Positions 11,950-19,177 of a stretch of DNA of 19,177 nt are shown here, in pieces. The DNA lies in the NCBI GenBank assembly GCA_015478945.1, contig JABUQX010095526.1, positions 10,001 through 29,177 of the forward strand, written 5' to 3'. A program made the position numbers and the translations under genes. This DNA is from Trachelipus rathkii (taxonomy: Eukaryota; Arthropoda; Malacostraca; Isopoda; Trachelipodidae). Position 1 is the first letter of the stretch. Each line of letters begins with the position of its first letter. Below the pieces are notes generated by a model that ran no database searches, was not told where the DNA came from, and saw nothing but the letters and a program-made list of their open reading frames with translations.

Positions 11950-12325
11950 CGGATCCGACTAGTTTTTGGGCACTATTTGATTAATTGTTCAGCACATCTT
12001 CTGGGCAATAAAATTTTCACTAAAAAAATATTGTTATTGAAAAAATTTCATACTCTGGCTCCGGTAGGGCTCGCTCCGGCTACGGGCTCGAGCAAATCCG
12101 GCTTGGCTTCGACTCCGTCCGGATCGGTTCTGGGATCGACTAAGGATTCTGCACTATTTGAGAATTATGTTTTGTACGTTTTCTGGCAATAATTTTTCAC
12201 TAAAAAAATTATTTCTTGAAAAAATTATAACCAGATCGGGCTCCGGCACGGAAGCAGACAGCTCCGGCTTTCCGGCTCGATTCCGGCTCGGCTGTGGCGG
12301 CTCCGATTCGATTCATTATTTGACT
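11950..12325 (+). repeat. Satellite B right edge, C-type monomers
   Basis: The last two monomers carry words such as tctggcaataatttttcact, ttattgaaaaaatttcatac and tttcttgaaaaaattataacc. These are closer to the left-edge monomers than to either core type. The array ends in a GC-rich block with ccggctcgattccggctcgg and then gives way to AT-rich single-copy-like DNA. Confidence 0.6.
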
Positions 12326-12890
12326 AGGTAAAATCGAAAGAACTGGGTGGGAGTTGAGAATAAATAAAAAAGAATAGATTTTTCTATAATTTAAATAAAT
12401 ACTTTTTTTTTAAAACCTCTACGGTCAAACTGGAATTAAAACTTTCAAGGGAATTGACCTATTTTTTATAATACATTTCTTCTATCTAAATATAAATATC
12501 GAAAATATTCGTGTAGAATTTTTTAAAATATTACCACCATGATGTTCAGCGAGGTAATTTTTTCCTAAATAATCTAGATGTAATAAAAAAAAATGTGAAA
12601 TTTTGATTTGGATTTTCAAAAAAGTACGAGGTCGAGTGTGAGTGGAAATAATAATTAACTTGGTAGTTCATATTATTTTAAATGAATGATAAGATATTAT
12701 TAAACATCGACAAATCATAAATAACAATTCACTCTATTAATATTTTCTCATTTCACCTATATCGAATATTCACACGTTTGGATTCTACATTATTTTCATT
12801 TCCTTTTATACCAACTCAAATTTTATCAACAATAAAGACACTTTATTAATTCTAAAACATAAAGGATTGCGCCTGCAACCCCATGCATTT
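12326..12890. other. AT-rich sequence without a gene
   Basis: About 565 bases of AT-rich sequence with poly-T and poly-A patches. No open frame, repeat partner or RNA gene was recognised. Confidence 0.6.
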
Positions 12891-13640
12891 TAGAACGGCG
12901 TTATAGGTTAGTGCAGATGAAAGTGATTTAAGATTTAAGCTCTGGTTTTTGTTCAGGTATTTTTAGTGCTATTTTTAAATGGACCTTCAAGCGTGGCTTG
13001 TAAGTGTGGAGAGAGAGGCGGTTGGCGCTGTTGTTACGATATGGTGGTTACGACGTTTACGAAGTATGAGTAGTGCTTGTAGAAGGTTCGGGACTAGAAG
13101 GTTAGTGTTAAGAGAAGGGAAACGTGTCATTGTCAATGGATGAGTAGATGGAATCGAGTAGCGGTGGCAACTTATTGTCTCTATATATTAATTATTACGA
13201 TGCGTGTGATCGTCTACACGAATTAATTGTCTCTGGGTTCTGTGTTTTTTGTATTGGTTTAAGTGGATATCGGGTCAGAGATCCTGTAGTATATACGCGA
13301 TGTCGATATGAAAGAATCTCTAGAGATGGCTCTCCGCGTTTATAGGCGTGCGGTGGAGCGTCATTGTTGAGAGCAGTTTTTGGTTTAATACGACTGTGTA
13401 TGAAGGTCACGTCCTGATGTCGAATTGTGATATATGTGAGGGTATGTAAATGTTCTATACTTTCGTGTAGATGTGATATAATGATTGAAGTGCACGTTAC
13501 GTGAGAGTTGTTGGATTACTACAATATGAATATTAATACTGGAACGATAGCTGATTGTGTTACGATGACGATGGAGTAAATCAGAATATGATAGCATTAT
13601 GGGTTGAAATCTGAGTATTAAGATTGAGTATAAATTACTC
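12891..13640. other. G/T-richer sequence without a supported gene
   Basis: Composition shifts to G- and T-rich on the plus strand (for example gtggagagagaggcggttgg at about 13004). Several 65-90-codon open frames overlap on both strands (13148-13345 plus; 13195-13410 and 13385-13657 minus), none with a recognisable domain. No repeat partner was seen in the window. Whether this is decayed coding sequence cannot be told by eye. Confidence 0.5.
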
Positions 13641-13654
13641 ATATAATACACACA

Positions 13655-13910
13655 CATATAATACTAATAATAATAAAATAATAATAAAGAATAATAATAA
13701 TAATGATTGATAGGAATGAAGCAATAATATAATATAATAATAATGTAGATATAATAGGGGATGAAAGAGTGGGAATGGTAATAGAAGTAACGCGTACTAT
13801 TATATGAAATGAGGATTATGAGAGATTCGTGACCGATTCGGCACAGTTAGTATGTTAATAATAAATAATAATGAATAATAATAAATATACATGAAGATAA
13901 GTGTATAAGA
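13655..13910. repeat. Interrupted AAT microsatellite
   Basis: Two short AAT tracts, about 13655-13745 and 13855-13890, lie around a roughly 110-base non-repeat segment. Orientation is AAT on the plus strand, as in the large block at 1339-4764. Confidence 0.85.
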
Positions 13911-13959
13911 AAAGATTATAGGGAGTAAGATGATATAGTATCAGATCATGGAATAAATA

Positions 13960-14286
13960 TAAAGGTCGATAAGTGGACAGGCTTGTAGAGTGTGAGATGT
14001 GCGTTCTCCAGTCGCGATATGTAACACGAGCCTACGCGATTTGTACGGCTTTTGGAGAGTACAGTCGTTTATGGAACTGAAGTTGCGACCAGTTAGCACT
14101 TTGATGAGGATGAGACAGTGTGGTTATTGGTGGAGGTACTCTGGAGTAAACTCAAGAGAGCTGGGTGAGATTTGGTGTACCAAAATGAGGTGAGAGTGGG
14201 GGTAGAGTCATGTGATTAGTCGCCATACTAGGTGCAGCCCCACAATGGGTAAGGAGATCGGGAAACATGTCTTAGAATCGAGGGAC
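13960..14286. other. GC-richer sequence, start of a mixed-composition island
   Basis: From about 13960 to 14770 the sequence approaches balanced base composition, unlike anything else in the window outside satellites. This first part holds only short open frames on the plus strand, such as 13999-14193. No domain, repeat or RNA gene is recognised. Confidence 0.5.
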
Positions 14287-15053
14287 TCACCTGGAGGTTT
14301 CGTTGCCAGACAAGAGATAGCTATTCAGAAGGTAATTGCGCATAGGTGTAAGATGGCTCTCAGCGAGCTGTGGTATTGTAGCGCCAGGCAAGTCAGTCGT
14401 TAAGGTGAGGATCGGATTATACGCAGTCGTGCATTGATCGGTCCGGCTCCCAGTGAAGGGATTTACAGGACAGTATACTAGCATTAGTACGTCGTGCCCA
14501 CAGCACAGGTTCCGTTTCCTAGGTTGAGAGCGGTGGGGACGGTGTTGTGCTCCACCAAAAGCGCAGAATTTCCTCGTGATAACAGAGGTGGCAACAGCTT
14601 TAGGTCGAGGCCCCAAGCGGTGACGACTCGTTGTAAGAGTTGGTTTGTGGAAATTGCTCCATCGATCCAGGTAAATACCTATTAAGCACTTAGGTTTTAT
14701 ACGCTGAAAATCATCATTGGACGTAACTCTGACGAACCCAGAAAAGGGAGGGAACTTCTTCGACACCTCCTAGAGAAACAGTTATATTACCTGATCTTTT
14801 GCCAGTTTTGACTCCCCTTTTCCCTCCCGCTACTTACCTCTTCTAATAATCTACTTCTGAAACCTAACCACTATTCAGTACTTTCTATTTCTCTCCATAC
14901 GCATTCCACTGCTGCAGGACCCGCTTTTTTTTCGCTCACGTACTCGCTACTGTTAACTCTCTTCCCAGTTTCCAATCCTGTTATGTTTCGGATTTGACAC
15001 TCTGCTTGCCGCAAATTGCCAGACCTGCCCCTGCTTCTTTGTCCATCAAGCAC
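14287..15053 (-). pseudogene. Candidate broken two-exon gene, unrecognised
   Basis: A 160-codon open frame runs on the minus strand from 14769 to a TGA at 14289-14287. Its upstream edge coincides with a good splice acceptor (tgtttctctag, then the exon at 14769). A strong donor, aggtaagt, lies 68 bases upstream with GT at 14837-14836. Upstream of the donor an open frame from 15053 continues in the same phase, so a phase-0 intron of 68 bases would join them. That upstream frame is broken by a TAG at 14873-14871, eleven codons before the donor. The second-exon product is rich in Arg, Pro, Thr, Cys and Ser, with no domain I recognise. The in-frame stop could be real decay, a sequencing error, or proof that the match is chance. 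No start context or poly-A signal is convincing. Confidence 0.2.
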
Positions 15054-15114
15054 AAAAGGTCGTCGTCTTCGGTCACCGAGTTACCATTTGTCTAGATAAA
15101 AATACTTTGCTGTA
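15054..15114. other. Short unassigned spacer
   Basis: Sequence of mixed composition between the candidate broken gene and the next TA tract. Nothing is recognised. Confidence 0.5.
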
Positions 15115-15265
15115 AACTATATATAGTAGTTAATATATATATATATAATATATATATATATAATATTATAGTATATATATATTATCTATATATATATATA
15201 TAATAATTATATATTTATATATATATATAATAGATATATATATATATATTATATATTTTAGTTTT
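15115..15265. repeat. TA microsatellite upstream of repeat R copy 2
   Basis: An imperfect (TA)n tract of about 150 bases. There is no corresponding TA tract to the left of repeat R copy 1, so this one is not part of the duplicated module. Confidence 0.92.
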
Positions 15266-15301
15266 TATTATAATTTACCACACCATAAAATGTTTAAAAT
15301 T

Positions 15302-15878
15302 TTAAGGGGAGACTTCATAGCTAAAATACTCAACTATTCAACCCGATAATAGTATAATGGTTTTTTTGAATGAACAACTATATATTCTTTATTTTATGAA
15401 AAAAACAAAGCAAAAAAAACTGTTCGTTTTATTTTAAATAATTGTGGAAGAGAGGATTTTTTTTTTTTTTTGAATTTCACAAAAACTGCCATATAAAACT
15501 TTTAATTTTCAAGATATTCAAATTTTTTTTTTGCACTAAAATACTCCAATTTAGTGTGGTAATACATTTTAGGTTAGACACTTATTGAAAATTTATTAAA
15601 AAATTTTTTTTTTACAATCTCGGTAACTATTCAAAATTTTTGGGTAGTCAACAGTGGTACACTACTTACGCTCTACGAAACAATTTAATATAAAAGTTCA
15701 GTTCTGTTTAACACTTTTATATGTGAGCTTGCTGGTACCAAATTTGAAGAAATAAATCTGTCGTTTTTTTAATGATTTTTTTTTATATCTTCAATGTAAG
15801 GAAAAACTGAAATGCTAGAAAAAAACACAAAAAACATTTGGAAAATTTCATTTTTTAAGACGGAAAACCACTTTATTC
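15302..15878 (+). repeat. Dispersed repeat R, copy 2
   Basis: This aligns in direct orientation with 5632-6224 over nearly its full length, with the same ordered words (aaggggagacttcat, gaatgaacaacta, actgttcgtttta, agagaggat then a T-run, gcactaaaatactcc, tagacactta, acaatctcgg, aagacggaaaaccac). Divergence is high, with many homopolymer-length differences, so the duplication is not recent at this level. It has no open frame. It passes into a TA tract at about 15879. Confidence 0.8.
15412..15435 (+). other. Conserved A-run/T-run hairpin in repeat R (copy 2)
   Basis: A eight-base A-run plus C, loop TGTTC, then G and TTTTATTTT gives a stem with one A-A mismatch, matching the arrangement at 5732-5760. 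The stem is shorter than in copy 1. Confidence 0.4.
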
Positions 15879-16159
15879 CATATATATATATATGAGTATA
15901 TATATATTAATAAATATATTATTTATATATATTATAGTAATATATATATAGTATAATTATATATATATATATATATAATATATATTATTTATATATATAT
16001 ATATATTTAATAATATCTATATAATATATATGTATATATATATTATATATTATATAGTTAAGTATATATATACAGTATATATATATATATATAATAATAT
16101 ATTATATATATATATAATATTCTATATATATAAATTAATATATATATATATATATATTA

Positions 16160-16205
<46 letters not shown>

Positions 16206-16566
16206 TATATATTATGTATATATATATATATATTTATATTATAGTGTATATATATATAAAAAAGTATATATTACTATATAATATATATAATATATTATAT
16301 ATATAATATATATATATGATATATATAGTATAATTTTAATATATAATATATATATTAGTAATATATATAGTGTTATATATATCATATAGTAATTTATATT
16401 ATATATTATTAGATATATAGATATCTTTTATGATATATATGTTATAACAGTATATATTGTAACTATAATATTATAATATTATTATATTATATTTATATAT
16501 ATAAATAATATTTATTATATAATATTATAGTATTTATAGTATTAATATATATATATATATATATCT

Positions 16567-16598
<32 letters not shown>

Positions 16599-16625
16599 AT
16601 ATATATATTATATATATATATATAG
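15879..16625. repeat. TA microsatellite linking repeat R copy 2 to satellite A array 2
   Basis: About 750 bases of imperfect (TA)n with TAATA, TATTA and GTATA interruptions, the longest TA tract in the window. It sits between the conserved end of repeat R and the start of satellite A, as at 6225-6563, but is about twice as long. Confidence 0.95.
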
Positions 16626-16750
16626 TTAGGTTTGTAAGCAACTTTCTATTGATTTAAATAAGGACAGAGTTTCAAAGCAGTGATGTCGAAGCAGGTGACT
16701 TGAAACTGTTCGAGATGTCTACATTTTTTGGAGAGGCGTATTCGACTAGT

Positions 16751-16828
16751 GTACAAGCGTGCCTGTACATGTGTCTAACGGCGAGCCTTTATCGATGGTT
16801 CGTGTCCTGGCGCGAGTTGAATTTTTTT
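16751..16828 (+). promoter_or_regulatory. tRNA-like Pol III internal promoter in satellite A (array 2, monomer 1)
   Basis: A weak A-box-like word is followed by GGTTCGTGTCC at 16797-16807, which fits the B-box consensus. A seven-base T-run at 16822-16828 is a good Pol III stop signal. The D-arm-like word is degraded (tagtgtacaagc). Confidence 0.35.
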
Positions 16829-17701
16829 GTCTATTATTGAAATAAATGTCTCGCAACGATGCTGTTTGTGCCCATGGTCGGGATGCTTGAATTTTGGTCG
16901 GCTGCTCCTGCACACCCATGAGCACCACTTGTGAATAAGTGGCGTGGTAGCCCATAAGAGGTTCAGAATACCACCCCTATGCTGGTGGTTGTAGTAAGCG
17001 AGTTTACTGCTCAGTGAGATATGAAGCAGGAGATTTGAAATCTTCCGGATGCTTCATTTTTTGGGGAGAGCATCGAATAGTGGTAGAAGACTCCTGTACA
17101 TTGGTCTACTAGGCGACGCCTGTTGGTCGATGGTCGAGTCCTGTGTGCGGTTGAAAAAAATTAGTCTTATATTGCAAAGTGTTGTCGCCCAACAAGCATA
17201 TTTGTGCGCACAATGTCGGGTCTTGACTTTGGTCGGATTTGCTCCTGTAACACATGAACACCCCTGAAGATGCCGTGTAGCCCCAGAGGGTTCAACATCC
17301 TTACTGGTGGATTTTAAATAAGTATTGAGTTTCAAAGAAGTGATATCGAAGCAGGAGAGATTTGAAAACTTCCGAAATGCTTCTTTTTCTGGGGAGGTGG
17401 AGCGGAACTAGTAGTAGAGCCACCTCTCCATTGTCCAACGGCGACGCATTTCTCGCTGGTTTTCGAGTCCTTGCGCGAGTGAAATTTATTTCCGTTTTAT
17501 TATTGCACAATTTGGGTTCAATCATGTTGTGGCTATGTCGGCGTTCCTTGACATTGGTCGGTTGCTCCTGTAACGCACCCCAAAAATGCCGTGTAGCCCC
17601 AGCAGAGATTCCAATCATCATTTCTGTGAATTTTAGTGTCGAGTCAGAAGCGTGTATTGCAAGCAGAGATTTGAAACTTCCGAGACTTTTCTTTTCTAGG
17701 A

Positions 17702-17799
17702 AGGCGGATCGAACTAGTGGTAGAGCCTCCTGTATAATGTCTAACGGCGAAGCTGTTGTCGATGGTTTCGAGTCCTGGCTCGAGAGAAATGTTTTTTTT
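17702..17799 (+). promoter_or_regulatory. tRNA-like Pol III internal promoter in satellite A (array 2, monomer 4)
   Basis: The word tagtggtagagc at 17715-17726 matches the D-loop/D-stem part of many tRNAs. A B box follows at 17764-17775 with one extra T (GGTTTCGAGTCC), and an eight-base T-run at 17792-17799 is a strong Pol III terminator. The stretch between the boxes contains a small potential hairpin in most copies (cgac, six bases, gtcg), where a variable arm would lie. The full cloverleaf does not pair well. Confidence 0.45.
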
Positions 17800-18090
17800 C
17801 GAGCTTATTGCGAAAATTTGTCGTTAAGAAGCGTGTGGTGCGCGGCTGTTGGCGTTCCTCTGACCTGGTAGGTTGGTCCTGTTCCCCATTAGCACCCTGA
17901 AGAATGACGTGTAGCCACCAGAAGGGGTTCAACAGATCCCTTCTGTGATTGTATAAGTATCGAGTTTTTCAAGCAGTGAATATCGAAACAGGAAACTTAA
18001 AAACTGTAACGAATACCTTTTTTTCTGGGGTGTCGGACTGAATAGTTGGTTTAACCTCCCTTGTACATTGTCTAAACAGGACGCTTTTCC

Positions 18091-18122
18091 GATGGTTCGA
18101 GTCTGCGCGAAGGGAAATTTTT
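18091..18122 (+). promoter_or_regulatory. B-box-like site in satellite A (array 2, monomer 5)
   Basis: GGTTCGAGTC at 18094-18103 matches the B-box consensus except for the final C, which appears deleted. A five-base T-run follows at 18118-18122. The upstream A-box-like word is poor (tagttggtttaac), so this copy is probably inactive. Confidence 0.3.
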
Positions 18123-18361
18123 GCTTCGGTATTAATGCAAATTTGGTTCGCAACAAGCACATTGTGGCCCATCAGTCGGCGGTGGCTTGACTTTGTGGTT
18201 GCGTCCTGTAACACCGGGGCAAACTAGCAGAATGCCGTTTATGCCTCAGCATTGGTTCAACGCACCCTTCGTATGGATTTGAATAATAAATCGAGTTTCA
18301 AGCGTGATATCGAAGCAACACGCACATCTCTTGAGACTTCCGAGATGCTTCTTTGTCTGGG

Positions 18362-18450
18362 GAGGCGGATCGCAATAGTGGTAGAGCTCCGAATTGTCTA
18401 ATGCGAACGCCTCGTTGTCGATGGTTCGAGTCCTGGCGGAGAGAATTTTT
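18362..18450 (+). promoter_or_regulatory. tRNA-like Pol III internal promoter in satellite A (array 2, monomer 6; best copy)
   Basis: This is the most complete example. It has tagtggtagagc at 18376-18387, an exact B box GGTTCGAGTCC at 18423-18433, and a T-run of five at 18446-18450. The gap between boxes, about 35 bases, is within the normal tRNA range. Acceptor and T stems do not pair as in a functional tRNA, so a tRNA-derived SINE-like origin is more likely than a tRNA gene. Confidence 0.5.
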
Positions 18451-18890
18451 CATCGTCTTATTACATTGCAAATTTATCGCAACACGCATCTTGTGCCCAT
18501 GCGGTGTTCCTTGACTTTTGTTGGATGCTCCTGTAACCCAGGAGCCACCACAGAAGAATGCCGTGTAGCCCCAGCAGGGGTACCAACCACCCTTCTGTGG
18601 ATTTAAAAGTATTGGTTTAAAGGAGTGAGTATGAAGCAGGAAACTTGAAAACTGTAAAGAGCTACCCGTTATTTTTTTGTGGTGTCGGTCGGACTAGTGT
18701 GGAGTACATTCCTGTACAATTGTCTAACGGCGCACGCGTGTTTCGATGGTTCAGTCTGGCGAAAGAGATTCATCGTTTTTTATTGCATTTATCGCACAAC
18801 AGCTGTGCATGTTCTGCGTGGACTTTGACTTTGTTGCTGCTCCTGTAACCGCTCCGTGCAATAATGCCAAGGGTAGGGCAGCAGAAATAT

Positions 18891-19177
18891 CTATACTTTA
18901 TATCGGTACCTCTTATTCCAGACATAGTCTCACTACTATACATTAGCACAGTAATATCATACGCTCATGTAAGACGATAGCACACTCAAGCCTATTCCCG
19001 TGCATCCTCTAAGGGTATAGAATTGACCGCACCCTCTTACCTTCCATTCAATAACTTTCACATACCTACATTCTACATCATCTCCGCGTCTGTTAGCGTA
19101 CGTTTTCGAGATATATCTCTAAGATATGAAACTCAAACATTTGCTCCCAGCTGGCAACATCTAACATAGACTTTACT
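18891..19177. other. Sequence after satellite A array 2, nothing recognised
   Basis: About 290 bases of mixed composition with no similarity to the satellite, no microsatellite and no open frame of note. It may be single-copy flanking DNA. Confidence 0.55.

Larger units (their letters stand above)
8749..12325 (+). repeat. Satellite B, about 152 bp tandem array of about 23 monomers
   Basis: The landmark cacgtcttct recurs about 23 times between 8829 and 12175, with a mean spacing of about 152 bases. Each monomer has an AT-rich part of roughly 95 bases, running from actatttgaaattgttc through the landmark to an A-rich stretch. A GC-rich part of roughly 55 bases follows, built from the hexamers GGATCC, GGCTCC and CGGCTT, and then cgactaaggt begins the next monomer. 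The monomer is close to one nucleosome core in length. Short open frames rich in Gly-Ser, Asp-Pro and Arg-Ile come from the hexamers. No Pol III boxes or coding domains are seen. Confidence 0.95.
16626..18890 (+). repeat. Satellite A, array 2 (about 328 bp tandem repeat, about 7 monomers)
   Basis: The landmark gtttcaaagcagtgatatcg recurs at about 16669, 17002, 17329, 17640, 17965, 18294 and 18614. The landmark ggttcgagtcctggcgcgag recurs at about 16797, 17131, 17457, 17764, 18094, 18423 and 18747. Spacings run about 303-335 bases. In order, a monomer holds the landmark, a segment like gatgcttctttttctgggga, the tRNA-like region, a T-rich stretch, then caacaagcat, tgcccatgtcggcgttcctt, gctcctgtaac, gccgtgtagccccagcagag and tgtggattttaaataagta. 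The array begins at the same monomer phase as array 1 and fades at about 18890. The open frame at 17362-17871 spans one and a half monomers but is not kept in the others. Confidence 0.95.

Noticed and set aside
8749..12325. Regular repeats with variable spacers, resembling a CRISPR array
   Set aside because: The unit is about 152 bases and similar throughout, with no short identical repeats and unique spacers, and the context is eukaryotic microsatellite DNA.
12891..13657. Several overlapping 65-90-codon open frames on both strands
   Set aside because: They overlap one another, lack domains, and no splice-site arrangement links them.
17362..17871. A 169-codon open frame on the plus strand, the longest in the window
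   Set aside because: It spans one and a half satellite A monomers, and the same frame is interrupted in the other monomers, so it is a chance open stretch of a non-coding satellite.
18362..18450. A genuine tRNA gene
   Set aside because: The A and B boxes are good, but the acceptor and T stems do not pair and no anticodon arm can be placed with confidence, so I call it tRNA-like.

Overview
This window reads as non-coding, repeat-dominated DNA from an animal nuclear genome. No intact protein-coding gene can be supported. The base composition is very AT-rich. There is a roughly 3.4 kb AAT-rich microsatellite block, four long TA tracts and one CA tract, and three tandem-satellite blocks. This extreme microsatellite load is typical of decapod crustacean genomes such as penaeid shrimps, but that assignment is inference from composition, since no taxon-diagnostic gene is present. 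Frequent one-base gains and losses between repeat copies suggest old repeats, a noisy long-read assembly, or both.

Layout, left to right. 1-1265 is AT-rich sequence with a CA microsatellite. About 1340-4760 is an AAT/TAA array always in the same orientation, broken by short islands; two of these (about 2041-2155 and 2967-3297) are copies of one interspersed element. 4765-5631 is AT-rich sequence without a gene. 5632-6224 is dispersed repeat R copy 1, then a TA tract (6225-6563), then satellite A array 1 (6565-8025, about 328 bp period). A short spacer and another TA tract (8299-8748) lead into satellite B (8749-12325, about 152 bp period, about 23 monomers). 12326-15114 is mostly single-copy-looking sequence with a small AAT tract, a GC-richer island and one weak candidate for a broken, intron-containing gene on the minus strand. 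A TA tract (15115-15265) precedes repeat R copy 2 (15302-15878), a long TA tract (15879-16625) and satellite A array 2 (16626-18890, seven periods). The last 290 bases show nothing recognisable.

Three structural points stand out. First, the module repeat R + TA tract + satellite A occurs twice in the same orientation, about 9.7 kb apart, and both satellite arrays begin at the same point in the monomer. Second, satellite A monomers carry a tRNA-like internal RNA polymerase III promoter (D-arm/A-box-like word, near-perfect B box, and in many copies a T-run just downstream), so they could be transcribed or derive from a tRNA-derived SINE. Third, satellite B has an internal two-monomer (about 302 bp) higher-order repeat flanked on both sides by a third, more divergent monomer type, the organisation seen in centromere-type satellites, although nothing here proves a centromeric role.
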